NCBI GenBank assembly: GCA_035326105.1
Contig: DAOKYO010000001.1
Span: 744,001-808,000, forward strand
Reading direction: 5' to 3'
Source of the DNA: Bacilli bacterium
GTDB taxonomy: Bacteria > Bacillota_I > Bacilli_A > RFN20 > CAG-826
DNA: 64,000 bases
A program made the translations under genes and the position numbers. The notes under the pieces were generated by a model. It saw only the letters and a list, made by a program, of their open reading frames with translations, ran no database searches and was not told where the DNA came from. Positions 25,532 to 33,597 of this stretch are shown here, in pieces. The stretch's first letter is position 1; each line of letters opens with the position of its first letter.

Positions 25532-26838
25532 GTCTACCTATAGTCGCTATTGTCGGAGCTCCCAATGTGGGAAAATCGACATTATTTAATCGAATTATTG
25601 GTGAACGTCAGGCTATAGTTGATGATCAAGCGGGTGTGACTCGCGATCGGCTTTATGGCCGAGCAACTTGGCTTACCCGTTCTTTTCGTCTTATCGATAC
25701 CGGTGGCATTGAAATTGCAAATACCCCTTTTCAAGATCAAATACGGGCCCAAGTGGAGATTGCAATTGAAGAAGCAGATGTAATTATTTTCTTGACCGAT
25801 GCCAAATTGGGACTTACAAAAGACGATCGGATGATTGCCAAAATGCTTTTTCAATCGCAAAAACCGGTTGTTTTGGTGGTTAACAAATCCGATAATGAGG
25901 AACTTCAACTCTACGTTAATGAATTTTATGCATTGGGTTTCGGACAGCCGGTGACGATGGCGGCAACGCACGGCGTCGGGGTCGGTGATTTACTGGATGA
26001 AGTGGTTAAGAAAATTCCTGCTTCAAAAGATAAAACTCCCGATGACGATGTTATTCGGTTTTGTGTGGTCGGTCGACCCAATGTCGGAAAGTCATCGTTA
26101 GTAAACGCTATGCTCAATCAAGAACGGGTCATCGTCAGCGATATTTCCGGAACTACGCGGGATGCGATTGACACTCCTTTTGTTCGCTCGGGTCAAAATT
26201 ATGAAGTGATTGATACCGCCGGCCTATTAAAAAGAGGCCGCATATACGAATCCGTCGACAAATATGCCGCTTTAAGGGCCCTAAGTGCGATTGATCGAAG
26301 TGATATTGTCCTTTTGGTTATCGATGCCGACAATGGCATTATTGAGCAGGACAAGCATGTTGCCGGTTATGCAATAGAATCAAACAAACCGATTGTCATT
26401 GTTGTCAATAAATGGGATTTGATTACTAAAGACACAAGTACGATGGATGAATTTACGAAGAAAGTCCGCAAGGAATTCAAGTTTCTAGATTACGCGTCAA
26501 TCGTATATGTATCCGCTAAAGAAAGAACCCGAATTTCAACGGTTTTTGCGGAAATTGAGGCGGCTTATTCATCATATAATCTTCGCATCGGCACTTCGCC
26601 TTTAAACGATGTAATTCAAGACGCGCAAATTGTTAACCCTGCCCCTTATTTCAACAAGGGAAGAATTAAAATTTATTACGCCAATCAAGTGGCGATTAAA
26701 CCGCCGACATTTGTCTTGTTTGTCAATAACCCTAAGCATATGCATTTTTCTTATACTCGTTATCTAGAGAATCGGCTTAGAGAAACCTTCGAATTAAGAG
26801 GGACACCAATAAAAATTATCTGCCGGGAGCGTAAATAA
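25528..26838 (+). CDS. der: Ribosome-assembly GTPase Der (EngA)
   Basis: 436 residues with two tandem GTPase domains (GAPNVGKST near residue 9 and GRPNVGKSS near 185), NKSD and NKWD G4 motifs, and a C-terminal KH-like domain. It matures the 50S subunit. It overlaps cmk by 4 bases, and gpsA starts one base after its stop. Confidence 0.95.
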   Translation: MSLPIVAIVGAPNVGKSTLFNRIIGERQAIVDDQAGVTRDRLYGRATWLTRSFRLIDTGGIEIANTPFQDQIRAQVEIAIEEADVIIFLTDAKLGLTKDDRMIAKMLFQSQKPVVLVVNKSDNEELQLYVNEFYALGFGQPVTMAATHGVGVGDLLDEVVKKIPASKDKTPDDDVIRFCVVGRPNVGKSSLVNAMLNQERVIVSDISGTTRDAIDTPFVRSGQNYEVIDTAGLLKRGRIYESVDKYAALRALSAIDRSDIVLLVIDADNGIIEQDKHVAGYAIESNKPIVIVVNKWDLITKDTSTMDEFTKKVRKEFKFLDYASIVYVSAKERTRISTVFAEIEAAYSSYNLRIGTSPLNDVIQDAQIVNPAPYFNKGRIKIYYANQVAIKPPTFVLFVNNPKHMHFSYTRYLENRLRETFELRGTPIKIICRERK

Positions 26839-26839
26839 T

Positions 26840-27847
26840 ATGCGAATTTGTGTTTTAGGAAGCGGAACCTGGGGCACGGCGTTAGCGCAGGTTTTAACCG
26901 ATAACGGGCATCAAGTGACAATCTATGGAAATAATCAGGAACAAATTGATGACATCAGTAAACATCATCAAAACCAACAGTATTTTGGCGGCGACATATT
27001 GCTTTCACCGTCAATTAAAGCCACGACCTCGCTGGCGCAGGCTCTCGACGGGAAAAGCATTATTCTAGTCGCGGTTCCATCCAATGCCATTCGTCCGGTT
27101 TTAAACGAAGTAAAGCCATTTCTAAAAAGTCGTAAATACTTTATCAATACGGCAAAGGGAATTGAGGCCGGAACTGAAAAACGAATGAGTCAGGTTTTTG
27201 AAGATGTCATTCCGCCGGAATTGAGACACCCGCTGGTTTCGCTTATTGGCCCCAGCCATGCTGAGGAAGTTATTTTACGAATGGTAACGGCTATTACCGC
27301 CACTTCGCACGATTTAAGAACAGCTCGCCACATTCAATCAATATTTGCCAACAACTATTTTCGGGTATATACCAACAACGATGAGATTGGAGCGGAAATT
27401 GGCGTGGCGATGAAAAATGCGATAGCCATTGCCAGCGGAGCCCTTGCCGGTCTTGGCTACGGAGATAATGCTCGCGCCGCACTCGTTACCCGTGGGCTGC
27501 ATGAGATGGTCAATTTTGGCACCCGCCTGGGGGGAAAACTTAAAACTTACCTCGGTCTTACCGGTCTTGGCGATCTTATGGTGACATGCAATTCGCTTCA
27601 TTCTCGTAATTTTGTCGCCGGATATAAGATTGGCAAAGACGACTCATCAAGTGATTTTTGGGCAACGAATAAGGCGACAGTTGAGGGTATATATGCAACA
27701 AAAGTCATCTACCGTATGGGAAAGGAAATGAACATTGATCTTCCAATTATTAATGCGGTTTATGCTGTTCTTTATGAAGATAAACGCCCGAGTGAGCTTT
27801 TGTCCCGCTTGATGGTTAGGCCACTAAAAGACGAAAACGACGAATGA
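26840..27847 (+). CDS. gpsA: Glycerol-3-phosphate dehydrogenase [NAD(P)+]
   Basis: 335 residues. The Rossmann motif GSGTWGTALAQVL and GPSHAEEV, KNAIAIASG and GLGDLMVTC are classic GpsA. It makes sn-glycerol 3-phosphate from dihydroxyacetone phosphate for phospholipid synthesis. der-gpsA-HU is the B. subtilis order. No terminator follows before the HU promoter. Confidence 0.95.
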   Translation: MRICVLGSGTWGTALAQVLTDNGHQVTIYGNNQEQIDDISKHHQNQQYFGGDILLSPSIKATTSLAQALDGKSIILVAVPSNAIRPVLNEVKPFLKSRKYFINTAKGIEAGTEKRMSQVFEDVIPPELRHPLVSLIGPSHAEEVILRMVTAITATSHDLRTARHIQSIFANNYFRVYTNNDEIGAEIGVAMKNAIAIASGALAGLGYGDNARAALVTRGLHEMVNFGTRLGGKLKTYLGLTGLGDLMVTCNSLHSRNFVAGYKIGKDDSSSDFWATNKATVEGIYATKVIYRMGKEMNIDLPIINAVYAVLYEDKRPSELLSRLMVRPLKDENDE

Positions 27848-27885
27848 CCATATCGGTAGCAACAGGCCTAAATCGGTAAAAAGTA

Positions 27886-27914
27886 TTGATAACAACGCTT
27901 TTTTATGTTAATTT
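27886..27914 (+). promoter_or_regulatory. HU promoter
   Basis: TTGATA (27886-27891), a 17-base spacer and TAATTT (27909-27914), with TG just upstream of the -10 as an extended element. Confidence 0.65.
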
Positions 27915-27959
27915 ATTTTTAGACGAATGTTATTCATACAATAATGGAGGTCCAAAACT

Positions 27960-28232
27960 ATGAATAAGGTTGATTTGGTTGAGATTGTTGCCGAGCGGGC
28001 CAGTTTGACCAAAAAGGAAGCTGAAAAGGCAATTGACATCTTTTTTGAAGAAGCGGAAAAAGCTTTGATTAAAGGTGATGCCGTTAAGGTTTCTGGCTTT
28101 GGAAGTTTCGCCGTTCGTGAACGGGCGGAAAGAAATGGCGTAAATCCTAAAAATCAGGAAACAATCGTAATTCCGGCGAGCCGCGCAGTTGTGTTCAAAC
28201 CTTCAAAATCTCTTAAGGAAAAAGTTCAATAA
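27960..28232 (+). CDS. hup: Histone-like DNA-binding protein HU
   Basis: 90 residues. MNKVDLVEIVAERA and the GFGSFAVRERAERNGVNP beta-arm are typical HU. It bends and packages DNA as a dimer. GGAGG precedes the ATG. It has its own promoter and terminator. Confidence 0.95.
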   Translation: MNKVDLVEIVAERASLTKKEAEKAIDIFFEEAEKALIKGDAVKVSGFGSFAVRERAERNGVNPKNQETIVIPASRAVVFKPSKSLKEKVQ

Positions 28233-28246
28233 TTAAAGGGATTAAG

Positions 28247-28272
28247 AAAGAGAGGGTCACCTCTCTTTTTTT
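28247..28272 (+). terminator. HU terminator
   Basis: A 9-bp stem AAAGAGAGG / CCTCTCTTT with a 4-base loop runs into a T tract. Confidence 0.85.
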
Positions 28273-28299
28273 TATTGATAATTAATGTAAAATATAGAT

Positions 28300-28968
28300 A
28301 TGGATTTCTTTGAAACGTATCTATCGATTTCAGCTATTTTCGCCGAAAATGGTTTTCATCTCTACTTAGTGGGGGGAACGGTTCGGGATTTTTTGCTTAG
28401 GCGTCAAGTGGACGATTTGGATTTTGCCACCGATGCCCGACCTTCCGCGATGGAAAGGTTTCTTCCTGAAGGCGATTTTACCTTTGCCCGCTATGGAACC
28501 GTTTCTTTAAAAAAGAACGGATTTTCAATTGACATCACAACGTTTAGACGTGAGGAAGGATATATGGACGCTCGTCATCCGGATAAAATTATTTTTGTCA
28601 GCGATATGGAACCGGATGCTTATCGTCGCGATTTTACCATTAATGCTCTATATATGGACCAAGGACGCCTAATATACGATTTTTTCCACGGACGTGATGA
28701 TTTACAAAATCATATCATTCGTATGATTGGTGATCCGGGAGTTAGATTAAGGGAGGATCCGTTACGGATTCTCCGCGCTTTGCGCTTTTCCCTTCTTTTT
28801 GATTTTAAAATCGAGGGAGGGCTCGAGGAAAAAATGCGCGTTTTATCTCCTTTAGTACGGCAGTTAACTCCGGCTAAAGTGAACACGGAAATTGCTAAGA
28901 TGACGGCAGTCGATTCTGAAAAAACCAATCTCCTGCTAAAAAGTTTTTATCTTGACACTCATTATTGA
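28300..28968 (+). CDS. CCA-adding enzyme/poly(A) polymerase head-type nucleotidyltransferase, short
   Basis: 222 residues. Class II nucleotidyltransferase motifs are intact: LVGGTVRD (23-30), DDLDFAT with the catalytic DxD (39-41), RRDFTINAL (109-117) and GDPGVRLREDPLRILRA. Family members usually have 390-450 residues. Here the protein ends soon after the head and neck, so most of the body/tail that measures the tRNA is missing. No ribosome-binding site is visible. A TAAAAT at 28288-28293 puts the expected transcription start at the ATG itself, so the mRNA may be leaderless. It may repair tRNA ends or tail RNA. All five tRNAs in the window encode CCA. Confidence 0.8.
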   Translation: MDFFETYLSISAIFAENGFHLYLVGGTVRDFLLRRQVDDLDFATDARPSAMERFLPEGDFTFARYGTVSLKKNGFSIDITTFRREEGYMDARHPDKIIFVSDMEPDAYRRDFTINALYMDQGRLIYDFFHGRDDLQNHIIRMIGDPGVRLREDPLRILRALRFSLLFDFKIEGGLEEKMRVLSPLVRQLTPAKVNTEIAKMTAVDSEKTNLLLKSFYLDTHY

Positions 28969-29008
28969 TAAAATGTATTTGTTTCGTTAATCAAAGGAGA
29001 TGATTTTT

Positions 29009-29656
29009 TTGATACCTGATGCACTAGATTTTCGATTTTTATTAATTAATTATTATAAAAAAATTGGTCTCAATGAAAAGGAATTGGCAGTTATTTTTGT
29101 TATCGATTACTTGATCCAGGAAAAAAATGATTTGATCACGGGGGATATCCTCTCCTTGAAAATGAATTTTTCAGCGAAAGAAATCGACGATATTTTAGTT
29201 AATTTACTCCATAAAGGATACTTGGAATACAATACCGATCAGGCGACAATGCGGACTACGCTTAATCCATTACGTCAGCGTCTATACCAAGAATTTCAAA
29301 TTGAGATGAGTAATGAGGCCAAGCAAAGCAGTGACGACAACCCGACCGAAAAGGTCGTTCGTTCATTTCAAAGCGAGTTGGGTAGAAATCTATCCCCGGC
29401 CGAGATACAGCGCGTCCGCGAGTGGATTGCCTATGGGTATGATGCCAATTTGATTATCGATGCCCTAAAAGAAGCATTGAGTAAGAACCGTCGTTCAATT
29501 AAGGCTGTCGACCGAATTTTACTTGAATGGGCGACGAGTGAGGATGTAAAAAAGGAAGGCTACAGCGCTCAAAATGAGTCATGGAAGAACGATATTGACA
29601 AAACTATAGCCATCGCTAAAGAAAAGTGGCTGGATTTTGACGATGACGATAAATAA
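29009..29656 (+). CDS. dnaD: DnaD-like replication initiation protein
   Basis: 215 residues from the TTG at 29009. AAAGGAG (28993-28999) is 9 bases before this TTG but touches the in-frame ATG at 29000, so the TTG is the better start. The N-terminal winged-helix part (about 1-95) is followed by the DnaD/DnaB C-terminal domain (FQSELGRNLSPAEIQRVREWI, YDANLIIDALKEAL, DRILLEW). DnaD helps load the helicase at origins. It overlaps nth by 14 bases, as in the B. subtilis dnaD-nth pair. Confidence 0.88.
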   Translation: MIPDALDFRFLLINYYKKIGLNEKELAVIFVIDYLIQEKNDLITGDILSLKMNFSAKEIDDILVNLLHKGYLEYNTDQATMRTTLNPLRQRLYQEFQIEMSNEAKQSSDDNPTEKVVRSFQSELGRNLSPAEIQRVREWIAYGYDANLIIDALKEALSKNRRSIKAVDRILLEWATSEDVKKEGYSAQNESWKNDIDKTIAIAKEKWLDFDDDDK

Positions 29657-30296
29657 GAAAGCTAGAGCCGCGCGCGTGGCGGATTATCTGGCGAAACTTT
29701 TTCCCGCTGCCGGTTGCGAATTAGATTATCGACAGGATTACGAACTTGTTATCGCCGTTATGCTGAGCGCGCAGACGACAGATGCAAGCGTTAATCGCGT
29801 TACGGCCGGCTTGTTCAATCATTATCCGACCTTGGCTTCCTTGGCGTCAGCCTCTATTTTAAGCATTGAACAGGATATTCGCTCGATTGGTCTATATCAC
29901 CACAAAGCCGAGAATGTTCATTTGATTGCTCAACAATTATTAGACGAATTTCAGGGAGTCGTTCCCGCCTCTAAAGAGCGGCTCATGCGATTACCGGGAG
30001 TAGGCAACAAAACTGCCAATGTAGTTCGAGCCGAGCTTTTTCATTTACCGGAATTTGCCGTTGATACGCATGTTGCCCGGGTCAGTCGGCGACTCGGTCT
30101 AGTCGATATTAAAGACAACGTTGAACAAATTGAAAAAAAACTCCGGAAATTATACTCTCCGGATGACTATATTCGCCTTCACCATCGCTTTATTCATTTT
30201 GGCCGCTATTTTTGCAAGGCCCAAAAGCCTCATTGCTACGAATGTCAACTGGCGGATATCTGTCTTGAAAAAAAGAAAAATTATCAAAGTGAGTAA
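29643..30296 (+). CDS. nth: Endonuclease III
   Basis: 217 residues from the ATG at 29643; an upstream TTG at 29637 is less likely. The helix-hairpin-helix LPGVGNKTANVV carries the catalytic Lys123, DTHVAR carries Asp141, and Cys191, 198, 201 and 207 give the C-X6-C-X2-C-X5-C [4Fe-4S] site. It removes oxidised pyrimidines from DNA. It converges on recU with a 13-base overlap of the two coding ends. Confidence 0.93.
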   Translation: MTINKKARAARVADYLAKLFPAAGCELDYRQDYELVIAVMLSAQTTDASVNRVTAGLFNHYPTLASLASASILSIEQDIRSIGLYHHKAENVHLIAQQLLDEFQGVVPASKERLMRLPGVGNKTANVVRAELFHLPEFAVDTHVARVSRRLGLVDIKDNVEQIEKKLRKLYSPDDYIRLHHRFIHFGRYFCKAQKPHCYECQLADICLEKKKNYQSE

Positions 30297-30874
30297 AAAT
30301 CAATTATCGTCGGCAGATAGTCTATTCTTGGTCGCAAGCCTTGCTTGATTAAGCGACCATTTTCTTTAATCTTCGCCAGCGGAATAGATTTTTTCTGTTG
30401 GTTCTCATGCCAATCGACAACAAACCGAGCATCGAGAAAATATACCTCGTTCAATTTGGTAAATTCAATTAGGAAAAAGGCGATTCCTCCCTGTAAAAAC
30501 ACTTCTTTCAAATGGGCAAATTGATGCAGGGTGATGTTATTTAGGGGGAAACTGGTTTTGCTATGCGAACTTTTGGCTTCAAAATCAATATATCTTCCGT
30601 GATAGATGCCATTATAATCGGTGGTCGATTGCATAGAAAAATAGGCGTCGGTGATGCGGGCCCCACGGCTATAATCGACTTTCACGACTTTGATGGGTGT
30701 CGGGCGTTTCGTAATGAGAGCAATATGCTTTTGGGCGTAATAGTCGTTGCTAAAATTGATGTCTGTTTCAAAACTCATTCCCCGATTAGCGGAATTAAGT
30801 GTGAGATTTTTATTCCGGCGACTGGAAGTGGTGGATGAGGTATTAACTCGCTTACCAAAGGGATAATTAATCAT
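30284..30874 (-). CDS. recU: Holliday junction resolvase RecU
   Basis: 196 residues. NRGMSFETDINFSNDYY, the metal-binding GRYIDFEAKSS and the LHQFAHL segment are typical RecU. It cleaves Holliday junctions and modulates RecA. The gene is second in a minus-strand pair, overlapping the exonuclease by 4 bases (ATGA). The classical partner ponA is absent here. Confidence 0.92.
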   Translation of the reverse strand: MINYPFGKRVNTSSTTSSRRNKNLTLNSANRGMSFETDINFSNDYYAQKHIALITKRPTPIKVVKVDYSRGARITDAYFSMQSTTDYNGIYHGRYIDFEAKSSHSKTSFPLNNITLHQFAHLKEVFLQGGIAFFLIEFTKLNEVYFLDARFVVDWHENQQKKSIPLAKIKENGRLIKQGLRPRIDYLPTIIDFYSL

Positions 30875-31614
30875 TTTTTATCGACTCCCGCGTTGATGTA
30901 GTCCTCGACAATATGACCAAAGTCACTTGCTGAAACATCAACGTTGTTCACTAATCGACTGATTGTTTTTTGAATAGGAACAGGCAAGTGGCGCATATGG
31001 GAGAGAACCGAAAGATATTCGTGGTAGAGAATATCCGGTTTTGAAAGTGAAGCCTCATATAAGTAGGCTAAATTTAAGGCATCGAAGTATGGATCATGCG
31101 GAGTCCCTTCAAAGGCAACGCCAAATTTCAAGCAGTAGTTTGCAAGCGAAAGAGGATTGTTTTTTTCGTCTTTGACATATTCGGAAAGAATATCGGAAAA
31201 ATCAATGTGATTATGATCAATAAAGTGGACGATTTCGCCATCGGCGTCGCTTGAAAAATGAAGACTTTGGTGCAAAATGCGTATATCATGACTGCCAAAA
31301 GTAATAAAAGCCGCTTTTTTATAATTCTTGCCGATATATTTTTTTAATTCTTCCAAAGCACTCTTATACGTAACGCCCTCTTTTAAGAGCAAGTCCGACT
31401 TAATACCGGTTAATTTCTCCACATAAGAGCCGATTTTTTCATGAGCGATAACATAACGTTTATAGCCCTTGTGTATTTTTTTGATATGACCATCTTTTTT
31501 TAAAGTCACCAAGACGGCTCCTAAAGCAATCATCTCGTGACTAATTTGGGTTCCCTCAAAATCAAGAAAAACCAATACCGGATGTTTATCGATTAATTGC
31601 ATCAATCTTTTCAT
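30871..31614 (-). CDS. DEDDh 3'-5' exonuclease (DnaQ/KapD-like)
   Basis: 247 residues from the ATG at 31614, which has GAGGA 7 bases upstream; another ATG and a TTG sit just before it. FLDFEGTQISHEMIALGAV gives the first Asp-Glu pair, FGSHDIRIL the second Asp, and HDPYFDALNLAYL the H-x4-D end of a DEDDh nuclease. The substrate could be RNA or DNA 3' ends. Coupling to recU suggests a repair role, but this is inference. Confidence 0.75.
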   Translation of the reverse strand: MKRLMQLIDKHPVLVFLDFEGTQISHEMIALGAVLVTLKKDGHIKKIHKGYKRYVIAHEKIGSYVEKLTGIKSDLLLKEGVTYKSALEELKKYIGKNYKKAAFITFGSHDIRILHQSLHFSSDADGEIVHFIDHNHIDFSDILSEYVKDEKNNPLSLANYCLKFGVAFEGTPHDPYFDALNLAYLYEASLSKPDILYHEYLSVLSHMRHLPVPIQKTISRLVNNVDVSASDFGHIVEDYINAGVDKK

Positions 31615-31680
31615 CATCAAATCCTCTTTGTAAGTATACCATAAAGCAATTTTTACTTAAGTAATTTTTTCGGCTTACGA

Positions 31681-31709
31681 TTGCTTAGAAGTGTTTCAAC
31701 CATTATAAT
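31681..31709 (+). promoter_or_regulatory. gpsB-rnpB promoter
   Basis: TTGCTT (31681-31686), a 17-base spacer and consensus TATAAT (31704-31709), 21 bases upstream of gpsB. Confidence 0.75.
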
Positions 31710-31730
31710 AATTATTATGGAGCATCGTAA

Positions 31731-32090
31731 ATGAAACTCGATTTAAATCTAGATAGTACGAAGTTGCTTGAAAAGAAATTTAGCGCTAATCTAAAGGGCT
31801 ATGATCCGGATGAAGTTGACGAATTTCTCGATCAAATACTAGCCGATTATCGGCGCGTTGAACAATTGGATAGAGAAATAGATCATCTTTCCGCTGATAA
31901 CAGCAATTTAAAAAAAACTCAGCAAGAACGTGATGAATGGAAGGCTAAATACGAGATCTTGGATGAGAAACTAAAAGTTCTAGATAAGAATCGCAACGCC
32001 GCTCTTGATCGACTTGAGTTGCTAGTAAAAGTAAATCGATTAGAGAATGCTCTTTTCAAACTCGGAGTTGATCCTACGAAGATAAAATAA
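31731..32090 (+). CDS. gpsB: Cell-division protein GpsB/DivIVA-like
   Basis: 119 residues. The N-terminal DivIVA motif KKFSANLKGYDPDEVDEFL is followed by a coiled coil (about 40-90) and a short C-terminal helical domain. GpsB coordinates division-site and peripheral envelope synthesis in Firmicutes. Its place directly before rnpB is the B. subtilis arrangement and supports GpsB over DivIVA itself. GGAG lies 8 bases before the ATG. Confidence 0.85.
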   Translation: MKLDLNLDSTKLLEKKFSANLKGYDPDEVDEFLDQILADYRRVEQLDREIDHLSADNSNLKKTQQERDEWKAKYEILDEKLKVLDKNRNAALDRLELLVKVNRLENALFKLGVDPTKIK

Positions 32091-32444
32091 CATCGATTCG
32101 GATGACTGCTGGTGAAGCAATTCACTAGAGGAAAGTCCATGCTCGCCCAGTCTGCGATGGCTGGAGTGATTGCGCTAGCGTAAAAAATAACGCTAGGTAG
32201 GGAGGAGTCCCTAACGGCGGTGAAAATCCTAAACTTTTATAGCAAGGATCAACACCTGAAAGTGCCACAGTGACGAAGTCTAAAGGAAACTTTAGAGTGG
32301 AACGCGGCAAACCCCACAAGCGAGAAACCCAAATTTGGTAGGGGAAATCGGCGGAAAGAATTGAATTTCCAACGATAGGTTTAGTCCTAGATAAATAGTT
32401 GTCCTTGACAGAACATGGCTTACAGAATCGATACTCACTTTTTT
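32091..32444 (+). ncRNA. rnpB: RNase P RNA, type B
   Basis: Matches B. subtilis RNase P RNA at the conserved blocks: AGAGGAAAGTCCATGCTCGC near the 5' end, GAAAGTGCCACAGTGACGAA, GTGGAACGCGG, AAACCCC, GCGAGAAACCCAAATTTGGT and AACATGGCTTACAG near the 3' end. The terminal helix P1 pairs ATCGATT (32092-32098) with AATCGAT (32426-32432). It is the catalytic RNA that matures tRNA 5' ends. It begins right after the gpsB stop, and a T6 run lies near the end. Termini are approximate. Confidence 0.95.
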
Positions 32445-32455
32445 GAGGTAATGAA

Positions 32456-33091
32456 ATGAATCTTCCAAATAAAATTACGGTTTTTCGGATGGCAATGGTA
32501 GTAGTGATTTGGCTGGCCATGCTTTTTCCTTACTCCAGTTTAGGAATTGAAGTCCCCTTTATTTTTGGGGAAGTAAATCTCGTTTATTTTATCGTATTTT
32601 GGCTTTTTGTAATCGCCAGTTTCTCTGATTTTCTTGATGGACATATCGCGCGGAAATATAACTTGGTAACAAATTTTGGAAAATTCATGGATCCAATCGC
32701 GGATAAACTGCTCGTCAACGGACTATTGATCATTCTCTTGGTGCCATCGGTTACTCCGGCGGACGCCTCTATACAAATGGCCATTCCCGTTATAGCCACA
32801 CTAATTATGATTGCCCGCGATTTAATCGTCGATGCAATCAGACTAATTGCGGCAAGTCAAAATCGTGTCTTAGCCGCGAATATTTTTGGGAAAATAAAAA
32901 CGGTTCTTCAAATGGTGGCGATTCCGTTGGTCCTTCTCAATGACTGGCCGTTTACCCTCTTTGACGGTGGAGCCAATATTGCTTTAATCGTCATTTACCT
33001 TGCCACGCTGGCGAGCCTTTTTTCCGGTATTATTTACATCTACCAAAATCGGGATGTTTTACGGGAACCAAATAAACATGAACGCAAGTAA
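32456..33091 (+). CDS. pgsA: Phosphatidylglycerophosphate synthase
   Basis: 211 residues, five to six membrane helices. The CDP-alcohol phosphotransferase motif D-x2-DG-x2-AR-x8-G-x3-D-x3-D is complete in DFLDGHIARKYN...GKFMDPIAD. It makes phosphatidylglycerol phosphate from CDP-diacylglycerol and the glycerol 3-phosphate supplied by gpsA. GAGG lies 7 bases upstream, just past the rnpB end. pgsA-cinA-recA order is conserved in Firmicutes. Confidence 0.93.
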   Translation: MNLPNKITVFRMAMVVVIWLAMLFPYSSLGIEVPFIFGEVNLVYFIVFWLFVIASFSDFLDGHIARKYNLVTNFGKFMDPIADKLLVNGLLIILLVPSVTPADASIQMAIPVIATLIMIARDLIVDAIRLIAASQNRVLAANIFGKIKTVLQMVAIPLVLLNDWPFTLFDGGANIALIVIYLATLASLFSGIIYIYQNRDVLREPNKHERK

Positions 33092-33548
33092 TCTTCTGCT
33101 TTTGCTTGAAGAAAAAGGATTGACTATCGGCTCAGTTGAATCCTTTACCGGCGGATTATTCGCTTCGACTTTAACCGCTAATAACGGGGCCTCGAAATCC
33201 TTCGTGGGAACGATTGTGACGTACGCGACGCGAATTAAGACCGATATTGTCAAAGTTGATTCTCAAGTCATAGCGAAGTATGGAGTCATTTCCAAGGAGT
33301 GCGCCTTTGAAATGGCCCTAAAGGGAAGAGAACTGCTCAATGTGGACTTGGCTATAAGTTTTACGGGGAATGCGGGCCCGGCGACGATGGAAAATAAACC
33401 GGCGGGTTTGGGCTTTATCGGTTTAAGTGACAAGTATGGGACGGAAGTTGTTACCATAAATGGATTTATGAGTCGCAACGAATTTCGTCAACAGGCAGTT
33501 TCAGCGGCCATAAATTTTATTTTTCAGCGTTTACAAGACAAATATTAA
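33078..33548 (+). CDS. pncC: NMN amidohydrolase, CinA C-terminal domain only (PncC)
   Basis: 157 residues from the ATG at 33078, overlapping pgsA by 14 bases. The sequence is the stand-alone CinA C-terminal domain: SVESFTGGLFAS (Ser22 nucleophile; the usual ESCTGG Cys is Phe here), GTIVTYATRIK with the active-site Lys, and ISFTGNAGP. It deamidates nicotinamide mononucleotide in NAD recycling. The N-terminal ADP-ribose pyrophosphatase half of CinA is absent. No clear ribosome-binding site is visible, so expression may depend on coupling. Confidence 0.88.
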   Translation: MNASNLLLLLEEKGLTIGSVESFTGGLFASTLTANNGASKSFVGTIVTYATRIKTDIVKVDSQVIAKYGVISKECAFEMALKGRELLNVDLAISFTGNAGPATMENKPAGLGFIGLSDKYGTEVVTINGFMSRNEFRQQAVSAAINFIFQRLQDKY

Positions 33549-33597
33549 TCAGACAATGACTATTTTTGATACAATCTAATAAGTGAGGAGTAATTGT

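Noticed and set aside
28300..29008. Frameshifted full-length CCA enzyme
   Set aside because: The 40 bases after the stop lead straight into the dnaD ribosome-binding site, so no body or tail domain remnant can lie there.
33549..33597. LexA/SOS box at recA
   Set aside because: No CGAAC-N4-GTTCG-like repeat is present in the upstream gap.
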